DNA of 64,000 nt from Brachypterus glaber (lineage: Eukaryota > Arthropoda > Insecta > Coleoptera > Kateretidae). A model generated the notes under the pieces. That model saw only the letters and a program-made list of their open reading frames with translations. It made no database searches and was not told the origin of the DNA. The DNA is taken from positions 106,368,893 through 106,432,892 of the forward strand of contig OY294044.1 of assembly GCA_958510825.1 (NCBI GenBank), given 5' to 3'. The first letter of the stretch is position 1, and each line of letters begins with the position of its first letter. Of the stretch, positions 53,100 to 63,690 are shown in pieces. The position numbers and the translations under genes are program-made.

Positions 53100-53677
53100 A
53101 ATCTTAATAAGGCCCATCTTTTTTTGTTATTTTCATGAACTTATTTTAACCGGGGGTGTGCGAAACGGGGGGGCCTTATCAGTTTTTTGTCTCAAACTTT
53201 TTTTTGTGTAATTTTTTTGTAATTTTATTTTTGAATTATGATTTCTTTGGTCAAAATACATAAAAAAGGTACTCTTGTTGTAATACTGTAGGATTAACTG
53301 TTTTAGAGAAAAAATCATTTGAAGGTGAAATTTCACGGTTCGAGGACGAAAAATTAAATACTAAAATGTTGAAAATCAAAATTTCATTGATGACTGGTGA
53401 ATGTACATCAAAAACTAAGAAAAAAAACTGATATACAGGTACTTCCAAACATTTACATATTCTTATATGATCACTACTGGTGGTTCACTAGGGTCACTAT
53501 GGTTACTACTAGGGACTAGGGTATTTAAAAAAAAAAAAAACTATTTTTTGAAAATTGTCGTAAAAATACCAAATTTCTGTGCCAAATTTTAGCACGAAAT
53601 TAGTTCGCCCACTTTATTTTAAAAATAAAAATTATATTCTTTTTTTATATCGCACTATTTTATATATCATACATATA

Positions 53678-54378
53678 CCGGCTGTCGCAACTCTATTTTC
53701 CCAGCGATTTTCTCGTAAACTAAAAGAGATAATCAAGTTCTGAGAAAACTTAAAATAACTTTTAGCCTATATTTGATACTTTCAGCTCTTGAATTGTGGG
53801 CAGGGGGGCTTAGAGGGACATATTTTTAAATGGAAAGGGGGGTCGTGTGATACATCATTTTAAAGCTTATAAAATTCTTCATTTAACTATATATTTATTA
53901 ATTTTTTTAAACATTTGGGTTTAAAATAGGGCTAAAAATGGGTATTTTTGTTAAAATTTTTCTAAAAAATCAAACAATTTTTTAAAAATCACTAATTTCA
54001 TGATGCAGAAACGTAAATTATACTTTTAAACTAATTTTAATTGACATAAATAAAAATTTACAAAAAAAAACTTAAAAAATAGCATTTTTTAGCACAAAAA
54101 AATAAAAAATCAAAACGTTAATAAAATTGTTTAAAAAATTAAAAAAATACACATTCCAATAGAGAATATTATTTGCTTTAAAATGATGTATCACACGACC
54201 CCATTTCATTTAAAATAAAATCCCCCATGCCTCCCTGCCCACATTTCAAGAGCTGAAAGTATCAAATATATTCTAAAAGATAGTTTAAGTTGTCTTATTT
54301 AAGATAGGTTTCGCAGAACTAGATTATCTCTTTTAATTTTCGAGAAAATCGCTGGGTAAATAGATTTGTAACTCCCGG
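53678..54378. mobile_element. CCGGCTGTCGCAACT foldback (family III copy 2)
   Basis: A 701-bp element flanked by TA. CGCAACTCTATTTTCCCAGC at the left is mirrored by GCTGGGTAAATAGATTTGTA at the right. GTCGTGTGATACATCATTTT is mirrored by AAAATGATGTATCACACGAC. Confidence 0.75.
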
Positions 54379-54478
54379 TATTTATGTCCAATCATATATA
54401 TTTTATGTACTCAATCAAATAAACGAAATTTGGCAAGCAGCTAGCTACTTTGAAAAAAAAAATAATAAAATAGTTATT

Positions 54479-54605
54479 TATATACCAAGGGACTAAACTG
54501 GCTGTTTTAGTCCCGCTGCATTAGTGTTTCCTGAGCGAGCGTAGCGAGCGAGGGAAACAGAAATGCAAGGGACTAAAACAGCCCAGTTTAGTCCTGAGGT
54601 ATATA
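54479..54605. repeat. Palindromic MITE with GAGCGAGCGTAGCGAGCGAG centre
   Basis: TATATACCAAGGGACTAAAC and its mirror around GTTTAGTCCTGAGGTATATA, with GACTAAAACAGCC/GGCTGTTTTAGTC and GTTTCCT/AGGGAAAC pairing inside. Confidence 0.75.
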
Positions 54606-54609
54606 CACT

Positions 54610-55895
54610 ATTTTTTGCAGGACCAAACATAATTTAGGTAGGTAGATAAAATTAAAATTAAAAACCACGCGTCTAAAATCGGTTGTCTTATTTTCGTAAT
54701 AGAGCTCTGTACAACTAGAATTATGAAACAGAAGACGTCTACCCTATCTCTATCTCATTTGTGCACGGCACGCCACTACCAACTTAAATAAATTAAAAAA
54801 ATATTGCATTTTTTTCAATTTTTATCAACAATTACCGTTGATTTTTGTAAATAAACCTAAAGAAATGAATATTTTTGCTAAGAAATAAAACTGATTATTT
54901 AATAGTAAAATAAAGAATGAAATCCTATTAATTGTTCTTAGGTTGGTTGCTTGATCTGTTTATTTATTTACAAAACATAACCTTAAATATGAAAAGGTAA
55001 ATATGAATTTATTTAATGTTTATCATATTTATTATTACTATATATTATTATATATTTTAATATCGTTACCAGTTTCTACATTTCAAGAAATTAATTTTAT
55101 GACGAGCGTTATTTCTGTTATAGCTACCAAAACAGTTGCAAAAGTCCAAACGAATTTCGCCTAGGTTTTAAATCTAAGGTATAAAGAAAGAACTTACCTT
55201 TGGTAAACAATAATTAAATATCAAAACTCGTAAAAGTACTATAATAGTCAATAAAAACACAATATTTAGTAAAACACAAAAAACTGAAATCAAAACAATA
55301 TCAATCGCAGTTCACACAATGACAGTGTCTAAAGAAAATGGCGTTACTGACAGTGCAGCCAACATAAAACCTAGGAGATTTTTTTTTCTTTATGTTGGTG
55401 ATATTACTTCTATCCTTTTTGGGTAGAACTTTTGTCCCTGTCTAATCTAAATGGAGAAATCTCCATTTAATCGAGATTTCAATTGTTTTTTAATATAGTA
55501 ACAAACGTCAAAAAAATGGACGAAGATGATAAATTTTAAGTTATGTATAAATTGTTATAACAATGTTATTTTTAAAGGTTTTCTTTATTATAATCAAATA
55601 AATTGGTTTGAATCGCTAATTTATTACAAAACACCACCAAACCTAATTTTTGAACCAGCAAAGCACATAGTAAGTATAATATTTTAATATTATCAAGGTT
55701 GCCGTGATTTTTATTCCCTAGGGAGAAAAACGGCAAGTTTAGTCCCGAAAATGAAAGCGTAAAATTAGGTTTTAGTCTTGGTCGTGCAAAAAACTAATTA
55801 ACTGTTGTTTTTTGAGGCAAATCCTTAAAATTTTATTGTTGCATTGACATTTGTTACAATAACGTAACGATTTTTTGGACTTTTGTTATTTACAA
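54610..55895. other. AT-rich region, no gene recognised
   Basis: No repeat boundary or coding signal. Homopolymer and simple AT tracts only. Confidence 0.4.
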
Positions 55896-55899
55896 AATG

Positions 55900-55951
55900 T
55901 GACATTTAGAAATTTTGAATGTATGATGACATTCAAAATTTCTAAATGTCA
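55900..55951. repeat. 22-bp perfect hairpin
   Basis: TGACATTTAGAAATTTTGAA... pairs with ...TTCAAAATTTCTAAATGTCA around an 8-nt loop. Confidence 0.8.
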
Positions 55952-56211
55952 TTTTCGAATTCGGCAGCACAATAGACGAAAAAATTAAAATTAAAAACTT
56001 TTAACACGGTTGTAAAAAGTATAACCTTTTGACTTCAAATGTTATAACATTGTAATTATAATTTATTTAATAATAAATATTATTATTAAAAATTATATCT
56101 TTATTAAAATGTCAGACGTATTTTTATTTATTAATTTTTTTAATAACTGCCCACCTTCTTAAAAAATAAATAAATTTTTATTTCATGATGAAATTGTTAT
56201 CACAAATTATA

Positions 56212-56600
56212 CAGGATGATTTTAAAATATCTACACTCTTTTTAAGCGGTGATTCTACATAAAAAAAATGAAAAAAGTTCTTATAAACATTTAAGGGAGC
56301 TATGCCCCTGCATAAGGGGCTTTAAAAATAGGATTTTTGTTTGATAACTCAGAAACCCTTTGTGTTATAGCAACGAGGTTTTGCAGGCGAACTATTCTTA
56401 ATAAGGTCATGTAGTTACTTTAAACAGGGGTGTCCGAAATGTGGGTGCTTATCACTTACCCCAAAAACCTAACCTATAATATATTTTTTTTAAATCTGTG
56501 TATTTTATCATTATTGAGATAGGACTGCTTGAAAAAGGACAGTTTAAGCGATTTTTGCATTTTTGGCCATTTTAAAACTAAGCCAAAAAGTAGCAAAATC
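56212..56600 (+). mobile_element. CAGGATGATTTTAAAATAT family II relative, one arm
   Basis: TA then CAGGATGATTTT. GCGGTGATTCTACAT, ATAACTCAGAAACCCTTTG, GCAACGAGGTTTTGCA and CAGGGGTGTCCGAAATG appear in the same order as in 17317-18449. The second arm is absent. Confidence 0.6.
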
Positions 56601-56864
56601 GGACGGGTCAAGGTTTTATCAGTTGTTTATTTGGCATGGAATGAGCCCAATGCCAATTTGCGTTTTCAAAATATTACATCAAAGTTGAAACGTTGCTATT
56701 GACAAACTGACATTGGCCCTTTTAGAACCAAGCCACAGACATATATTTTAAACAACACCATAAACAAACTACTTTATGAACGAAAGTAAAAATTACGCGG
56801 ATTTGTACTAAGACTAATTTTGTTTTTTCCACTAACCCCCTCAATTAAAAAAATTCTATAGGTA

Positions 56865-57474
56865 CAGTTGGTACCAACAAAACTGGAAAAGTGGGGTTAA
56901 GTAAAATTTCATGTTTTCCATAAAATTTAGTTGTGTGAATGTGGATTATTTAAATGGGGTTATGCCTGTTTGAAAAATAAGGTTAGTTTAACCATGTCAA
57001 AAATCATATGTTATTCTATGCATTTGTGTTTAGTAAATACTATTTGGATTTTGAAGCGTATCTCTATTGTTAATTACTGTACTTCTGCTCTAAAATATCC
57101 CTATTCTAAAATGTCTATTATTAAATCCCCTTATCAATATATTTTGTATCTAATAAACTTGTTTTAAATACCTTTATTTTTAAAAAACACTACTAGTATA
57201 TTGGTCTCCTACAACTAGGTATTCCTCATACTTTCTTAATTTAAAAATTATAATTATGGGTTTTACACCAGTATTCCGAGTATTATTGTTTTTCTGCTTT
57301 ATCTCTCCCAATTTTAAAAAAATACACATTTTATGACTTTGACATTGATGTGGTAATAATAATATTGACACTAAATTTATTAACAAGTAAACAAATATTT
57401 GTCAAATGAAAGATAGTTCAAAATGTATTTTTTTTTTCATAACCCCACTTTTCCAGTTTTGTTGGTACCAACTG
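56865..57474. mobile_element. Tc1/mariner-like element remnant, 35-bp TIR, TA flanks
   Basis: A 35-bp TIR (56865-56899 and 57440-57474, beginning CAGTTGGTACCAAC) flanked by TA on both sides. 610 bp overall. A 78-codon ORF inside (56931-57167) has no DDE motif that I can identify, so this is a nonautonomous element. Confidence 0.85.
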
Positions 57475-57798
57475 TAGTTGGTACTACCAACCTACAGGTG
57501 TAATTTCAACCTTTTAAATTTTATTGAAATTAAAATAATATATATTTCTTTAAATGTTAAAATTTTATATTTTTTTTATCCGGATCTAAACAAAAAATAT
57601 TTAATTTTATTACATTATAAAAATAATTTAATTTAATAACATTGTCCATAAAGCCAAAATTTAATTTAAAATGGAAATGCATTATCCATAAAAGTCTTTT
57701 TTTTGTCTGTGTAGGAGGTAATGTTAATGTATTCCAAGTTAAAGAACACGTTTATCTTTATATTGCATATTTTGATGATCTGTTTGTATGTATGTTAT

Positions 57799-58065
57799 GG
57801 GAGATTTAGCTCAGTGGTCAATGGCATCGATATAGCCTGACACTGATCTAATGATCGTGAGTTCAAACCTCACTGGCGCCGATTGCCTTTTTCAGTTAAT
57901 TAATAATTGAAATTTGGCGAAGGCGTACTCCCTAGATATATTGGTTCGAAAGTCAATTAAAGCCGGTGGTTCCCTCTACTACTAGCCCACACAAGTCCTG
58001 GACTTAGGGGATGCTTAATTAAGTAGAATAGTACGAGGTTAAAAACAAACATAAAAAAAAAAAAA
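57799..58065 (+). mobile_element. tRNA-derived SINE, copy 2
   Basis: Head GGGAGATTTAGCTCAGTGGT (A-box) and GAGTTCAAACCTCACTGGCG (B-box), then the same body as 22055-22310: TTGCCTTTTTCAGTTAATTA ... CCACACAAGTCCTGGACTTA ... GTACGAGGTT. It ends in an A-rich tail (about 58050-58065). Relative to copy 1, a segment near GAAGGCG is deleted by about 16 bp. Confidence 0.85.
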
Positions 58066-58204
58066 TAATTATAATCAAGATAACGGTTGCATAATTTTAG
58101 ATATTATAAAATTATATTAATTTGCATAAAAATTGCATATTTTTAATATTTAATAACTAAATTCTTACATTTTATTTATTTACTACCATAGTATAACATA
58201 CGTT

Positions 58205-58695
58205 TTTCTATTTTGCGACTCTTATAAGCTCATAATCACACGCATTTTGCGTGTTCTTATAGGCCCATAAGAGGTCTCTACTTTTTTTTTTCTCTTGGGT
58301 TGGCAACATACAAAAGCCTATCTCTTGACGTTTTGCGTGCAAATGTCAATGTCGATTTAAAGTTTATTTTTTTTTACAAAATTTTGTGTTTGGGTTATTT
58401 TTTACCGTGTTAAAATTGTGAACTGGTTAATTGCAGTGAAAGAAGAAGAGATGACTGTAAAATATATTAAAATATTATTTGTTCTTAGAATTTTAAACAT
58501 AGTGTAAACTGTAATGCCAACCCAAAACAAAAATCCCTAAATCAGTCATCAATTTAAATGTAAGTTTTTTAAATTTTAGAGCAAAATAGAAAAAATTGTA
58601 TAAAGCACTCGTTTCATAACACGTTTTTAGAGCACTAGTACTTGTGCGCTAAAAACGTATGTTATGAAACTAGTACTTTAATATACTATTATAGA
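58205..58695 (+). mobile_element. TGCGACTCTTATAAGC MITE, copy 3
   Basis: Collinear with 5055-5579 but lacking the inner part of the terminal hairpin. Confidence 0.75.
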
Positions 58696-58929
58696 TCCCT
58701 TTTAAAGGTTTAAAATAATTGAGTTTAAGAAAATAAAGTTGTCAATTTCAAGAATTTTATTTTATTTTTTTTTAATAAGAAGGCCGTGTATTTTTTTAAT
58801 CATTTTTACACTAGGATAATAATTTTTTAAAAATAATTTATACAACATATAAACTAACTTGTACTCAACGCTAACGAGAACCATCTCTAAAACTCGAGTA
58901 CGTTAATGAGTTCACTCCATGATGTATTG

Positions 58930-59060
58930 GTTTTGGCGATATCCACAGGCTCGCATAACCATAAGACATAGCTTAGTGCATATCCAAAGGCTCGCGTAAC
59001 AAGCATAGTACATAAGAATGTCATGCCGTGATTGGCTTGATGTGCCGTCAAATATCTTTT
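58930..59060. repeat. Partial copies of the GCATAACAAGCATAGTACAT MITE
   Basis: ATATCCACAGGCTCGCATAA (58939) and ATATCCAAAGGCTCGCGTAA (58979) are two left-arm starts in tandem. CAAGCATAGTACATAAGAAT and GCCGTGATTGGCTTGATG then follow, as at 14211-14343. Confidence 0.6.
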
Positions 59061-59123
59061 GAAATGATTGAAATTAGGTAAAATTTACAATTTTTTTTTT
59101 AAGTAAAATATATATTTAAAACA

Positions 59124-59564
59124 GGGGGCGGCGGTGGCTCAGTCGTGAACGCCTCGATCTAGTATCCTCGGTTGTGGAACAACTTTTTCACAGAAATAAA
59201 ATACCGTCGTTTCCCCTCCACGGAGGCACCGAAGGGGAGCAGCAAGGTAGCTGTCAGGTCTGTTGGCCGAGCTCACTTTAGAGACTTTCAACCAGGATCT
59301 GTAGTAATGCTGCAAGCGAAAATGATCCTTAAGCAGTTTGGCGCCTGTCCAAGTGCACTGGCAGCCAATAAACTTAAGGGTCAAAGCCGCTCACTTAGCC
59401 AAAAAAGCCGACAAAACGAGGTTCGGATTCCTCGCTAAACTGTAGGTCCCGGGGTACAACAACAAAAATCCTCGTTAGAGTAGAAAAACTAGTAACACAG
59501 GGGTAGGCAAAAAGGACCATTATGGTCTAGTTGCCAGGCTTGACCTCCCCACCATTACTACTAC
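59124..59564 (+). mobile_element. Second SINE type, 441 bp, 13-bp target duplication
   Basis: Flanked by the direct repeat TATATTTAAAACA (59111-59123 and 59565-59577), which shows retroposition. It begins GGGGGCGGCGGTGGCTCAGT, with an A-box-like GTGGCTCAGTCGTGAACGC, and has a B-box-like GAGGTTCGGATTCCTCGC near 59418. The distance between the boxes (about 290 bp) is too long for a tRNA, so the head is probably interrupted or composite. It ends in (ACT)n. It is clearly GC-richer than its surroundings. ORFs on both strands (59139-59438) are not regarded as genes. Confidence 0.65.
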
Positions 59565-59723
59565 TATATTTAAAACAAGAAATCGAAAAAAAGGCGACGT
59601 TAGGCACTTAGGCAGCTCCTTAATTACACATAATTATTTTTTTTAACCATGGACAAGAAAAAGTTTATAGAGTTTTTTTTATTCAAAAGGACTCTTAATA
59701 AAAAAAAATATTTACTAGTTGTT

Positions 59724-60183
59724 AAGGGAGCGTTCAAGTATTACGACGCGAAATTTGGCCATTTTTGACCCCCACCCCCCCCCCATCTAATGCGGCGTAA
59801 CATTAAACCGGTTTTTAACCAGTTATTAATAACCGGTTTAAACCATAAGCAATTGCTTCCGTGTTTTAACCCAAAACCGGTCTGATGTAATTTCCGAAAC
59901 CGGTTAACCGAAAACCGGTTATTGACTATGGTTTTCCATCTCTAATTGTTTTTGTTTAGAGGATTTAGTTAACTGTTAACCACGCCGTGTGCAATAAAAT
60001 TTGTAAGGAATCCGTCTCTTTAAGCCTAGATCATTGTTAAAAACGTGATCCAATAAAATTTTTATAAGTTTATAATACGTTGTTACGTAATATTCTTACT
60101 GACACCCACCCCCCCTATGTAAGGCGGCGTAACGTTTCCGAGACCCCCCCCCCCTAGCGCGTTACGTGTTACTTGAACGCTCC
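59724..60183. mobile_element. AAGGGAGCGTTCAAGTATTAC element with AACCGGTT-rich interior
   Basis: Ends AAGGGAGCGTTCAAGTATTA and GTTACTTGAACGCTCC mirror each other, with C-rich tracts just inside. At about 59808-59930 several AACCGGTT/ACCGGTT palindromes occur, which is another dispersed motif. About 460 bp; noncoding. Confidence 0.65.
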
Positions 60184-60440
60184 ATAAGCCTGTTTATCAA
60201 TAGGAATAGTTTTCAATGTTGGCGCCTTCGCCAGTTTTGTAAATGTTTATTTTACTTAAAAAAAAATGAGTTGTTTTTTTTAAACTTTCACGGTATATGG
60301 GAATATTTATTTTTACTAATGTATATTTTTATAAAGCTTACACATCAGCCTTTATGGTTAAAAAAAATAAAAATATTAAGGCGTCCGAAAATTATATCTT
60401 TTTTTGTAAGACCAAATTTTTTAGGTGGCGATAACTGTAT

Positions 60441-60939
60441 TTTTCTATTTTGCGACTCTTATAAGCTCATAATCACACGCATTTTGCGTGTTCTTATAGG
60501 CCCATAAGAGGTCTCTACTTTTTTTTCTGTTGGGTTGGCCACATACAAAAGCTTATCTCTTGACGTTTTGCTTGCAAATGTCAATGTCGATTTAAAGTTT
60601 AATTTTTTACAAAATTTTGTGTTTGGGTTATTTTTTACCGTCTTAAAATTGTGGACTGGTTAATTGCAGTGAAAAAAGAGATGACTGTAAAATATATCAT
60701 AATATCATTTGTTCTTAGAATTTTAAACATAGTGTAAATTGTAATGCCAACCCAAAACAAAAATCCCTAAATCAGGCATCAATTTAAATGTAATTTTTTT
60801 AAATTTTAGAGCAAAATAGAAAAAAATTGTATAAAGCACTCGTTTCATAACTTTTGGTACCGCAAGCGGCTCGTTTTCTAAACTTGTACTCGTGCGCTAA
60901 AAACGTATGTTATGAAACTAGTACTTTAATATACTATTA
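60441..60939 (+). mobile_element. TGCGACTCTTATAAGC MITE, copy 4
   Basis: Collinear with 5055-5579 and ending ACTAGTACTTTAATATACTA. The hairpin is partly deleted near 60850. Confidence 0.75.
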
Positions 60940-60981
60940 AGTCGCCCGGATCCGATTTTTTTTTAATAATAATATAAACAG

Positions 60982-61194
60982 GGAGCGCCAATCAATGATT
61001 TAGAGGAAGAGGTAAGGATTGGCATCCATTATGAATCCTATTTGTTGCGCAAAATTGAAATTGCCAGATTGAAATTGGATTAATTACCAATACAGCAAAA
61101 GTACCTAGAAGTAACTAAATTTAACGATTTGCGTATCAAAAATAGCGTTAAAAATGAGGAGCGGTTGTATGCAGCTCTTTATGACGCGTTTTGA
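60982..61194 (+). pseudogene. Exon-like remnant after a splice-acceptor-like site
   Basis: A T-rich tract and ATAAACAG (ending 60981) resemble a 3' splice site. The frame then reads GAPINDLEEEVRIGIHYESY and continues LLRKIEIARLKLD, meets a TAA at 61081, and in the same frame continues LPIQQKYLEVTKFNDLRIKN, ending ERLYAALYDAF before TGA. The charged, helix-like composition and the single stop suggest a decayed exon. I do not recognise the family. Confidence 0.35.
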
Positions 61195-61241
61195 TAAATT
61201 GCACATTGCTGACCGTTTTTCAATATATTATTTTAAATAAA

Positions 61242-61565
61242 AAACCAATACATACAGATAATGAAACAATTACCAGCTTTATTTTAAATAGATAAACTCA
61301 ATAATAACCCCCGCTTAGCTTTTACTTTATTGAGTGGATAATTATTTGTTTTACCCACTCAACTGTCACTTGTCAAATTATTTTCTTGTAAATGTCATTA
61401 AAATTTTTAATGAAAATATGAATTTCTAAGCTATTTATTGGATAAAACCTTGTATGGCACTCATGGGTAAACCGATATTGCCCTCTCGAAAATTAACCTG
61501 CTTGGCTGACGCCTCGCAGGTTAATTTTCTGATATGGGCAATATCTTACTTTACCCACTAGTACC
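61242..61565 (-). mobile_element. GGGTAAAGTAAGATATTGCC MITE, copy 2
   Basis: Inverted copy of 26081-26362 with about 40 bp more. A GTTAATTTTC/GAAAATTAAC hairpin lies around CTTGGCTGACGCCTCGCAG. Confidence 0.7.
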
Positions 61566-61629
61566 ATAACAAAAAAAAAAAAAAACACCAAATAGACGCC
61601 AAATCAAAGTTAACGTAAATCAATGTATA

Positions 61630-62190
61630 TTATGCATAATTTTGTCTCATTTTACCTAAAATTAGGTAGAATTTTACATTATTATGAATGATTATTTAAT
61701 AATCATGTATGAATTTTGACCATGCATGAATTTTGGTATGATCATGCATAATTATGTATATACCTATGCCTAATTATGTATGATCATGCATAAAATTTTA
61801 AATTTTGGACAAGGCGCACCGTGCTTGACATAGTTTTTGTATGATTATGCATAATTTTGCATCAAATTAAGTATAACTATGCATAATTGACGGAAAATTA
61901 GACATTATTATAAATAATTATACATAATCATATTTAAACATTTTTTCCTGAGATTTATTTTATCTATACCCGGGGAAATAAGTTTATGTATGATCAGGCA
62001 TAATTATGCATAATGATGTCTATCTTTGCCTTAAATTAAGTAGAATTATGCATGATTATGCATGATCATGTCTGAATTTTCACCATGCATAAATTTTGAC
62101 CCGGTATGATCATACCTGACCATACATGATCATACATGATCATACCGGGTCAAAATTCAAGCATGGTCAAAATCCATGCATGGTCGAATT
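61630..62190. repeat. Irregular satellite of ATGCAT/ATGATCAT motifs
   Basis: Dozens of overlapping phrases such as TATGCATAATTATGCATGAT, GATCATGCATG and AATTTTGACCATGCATG, with no fixed period. ATGCAT, ATGATCAT and TAATTA are self-complementary, so the tract has many short cruciform-prone palindromes. Noncoding. Confidence 0.75.
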
Positions 62191-62195
62191 TTGTA

Positions 62196-62200
<5 letters not shown>

Positions 62201-62229
<29 letters not shown>

Positions 62230-62230
62230 T
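62201..62230. repeat. (ATT)n at the 3' end of the LINE
   Basis: A run of about nine ATT units. On the minus strand it follows GAAAATAAATAAAA and is the tail of the LINE at 62322-63146. Confidence 0.85.
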
Positions 62231-62321
62231 TTATTTATTTTCAAAGATAATAACATCTCAACTTAAGTAGATAAATCACCAAGATTGAACCACAATCTTC
62301 AGGTTCTTCAAATAATAATTC

Positions 62322-63143
62322 TTATATCGTTCTTCTAATAATGTGAGCCGTTTCCAGTATTACTGTTTTTTGCAAATCTTCTAAATTATGTTCACCAGGA
62401 ATTTGTTTTATGTAGTTCAAAGCAGATTTCGAAATATTTCCTAGCGTACCAATAACAACAGGTATTACATGAGTTTTCATTTTCCACATTTTGCCTATTT
62501 CTATTTGGAGATCTTTGTATCTTAAGACTTTGTCAGCTTCTTTTTTAATAATGTTAGCGTCTATAGGAACTGCAACATCAATTATTAAACAAATGTTTTT
62601 TTCTTTATCTTTAATTATTAAATCAGGTTTACTTGCACGTATAAATTTATCTGTTTGAGTTTGCATATCCCATATTAAAGTAACCCTGTCATTATTTTCT
62701 ACAGGATTTGGTTTGTGCTCATACCATTTTTCATTCACATTAATATGAAAATGTTTACAAATATTCCAATGAAGATGTCTGGCAACCTTATTATGTCTTT
62801 CCAAATATTCGTTTGGTGCAAGAATAGGACAAGCAGATATAATATGATGAATTGTCTCGTCATTAGATTTACAAATTCGGCATGCTTTATTGTTACCCAT
62901 TTTTAAAATTTTTGCTTTATAATAATTTGTTGCAATTGCTTGATCTTGAGCAGCTGTTATTAAAGCTTCAGTTTCTCCTTTAATTGATCCTCTTTTTAGC
63001 CATATACAAGATAAATCAAAAGAAACATAATTTTTAGATAACTCTTTTGCATACTGACCATGAAGTTCTTTTTTATACCATTTTTCTTTTAATTCCGACC
63101 AAATAATTTCCTTTAATTTTTCTTTTACTTTTTTAGCTCTACA

Positions 63144-63146
<3 letters not shown>
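62322..63146 (-). CDS. RLE-type LINE, C-terminal zinc knuckle and restriction-like endonuclease
   Basis: An open frame of 274 codons on the minus strand, ending in a stop and entering without a start from the (ATT)n side. It reads LKEIIWSELKEKWYKKELHG, then WLKRGSIKGETEALITAAQD (the conserved lead-in of R2/R4/NeSL-type LINEs), a CCHC knuckle (CRICKSNDETIHHIISACP), and the endonuclease with KPDLIIKDK...CLIIDVAVP, that is PD-x14-D, followed by a conserved helix ending WKMKTHVIPVVIG. These enzymes nick target DNA for primed reverse transcription. The reverse transcriptase is missing, so the copy is truncated at 63146, where the tandem array begins. The ATG at 62900 lies inside the domain run and is not the true start. 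Confidence 0.85.
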
Positions 63147-63198
<52 letters not shown>

Positions 63199-63286
63199 TA
63201 CAACAGTAAGCGGCATAGCCGATGAGACTGTGTCCCTAACATGTTCATGCATGATTTTTTCGTTTGGACTTTTTTTTAGCTCTACA

Positions 63287-63347
<61 letters not shown>

Positions 63348-63435
63348 TACAACAGTAAGCGGCATAGCCGATGAGACTGTGTCCCTAACATGTTCATGCA
63401 TGATTTTTTCGTTTGGACTTTTTTTTAGCTCTACA

Positions 63436-63489
<54 letters not shown>

Positions 63490-63574
63490 AACAGTAAGCG
63501 GCATAGCCGATGAGACTGTGTCCCTAACATGTTCATGCATGATTTTTTCGTTTGGACTTTTTTTTAGCTCTACA

Positions 63575-63634
<60 letters not shown>

Positions 63635-63690
63635 AACAGTAAGCGGCATAGCCGATGAGACTGTGTCCCTAACATGTTCATGCATGATTT
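63135..63690. repeat. Compound tandem array: four units, each with its own (ATT)n
   Basis: AGCTCTACATG starts at about 63135, 63278, 63427 and 63566. Each is followed by 16-23 ATT repeats, then ACAACAGTAAGCGGCATAGC, CGATGAGACTGTGTCCCTAA and CATGTTCATGCATGATTTTT. Unit length varies (139-149 bp) mainly through the ATT count. Leucine-, tyrosine- or isoleucine-run ORFs here are translations of ATT and not genes. Confidence 0.9.

Larger units (their letters stand above)
52501..53445. mobile_element. Family II element, half copy, interrupted by PLE-H
   Basis: Starts CACGGTGTATTTAAAATAGG after TA and is collinear with the first half of 38588-39766, ending near TGATATACAGGTACTTCCAA at the former palindrome centre. 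AATCTTAATAAG occurs on both sides of the PLE-H insertion. ORFs on the minus strand (53133-53448) are the family's recurrent non-genes. Confidence 0.75.

Noticed and set aside
59139..59438. Overlapping ORFs on both strands with GC-rich codons
   Set aside because: They lie inside a SINE bounded by a 13-bp duplication. Open frames follow from its GC content.
62715..62906. 63-codon plus-strand ORF
   Set aside because: Antisense shadow of the RLE-type LINE domain.
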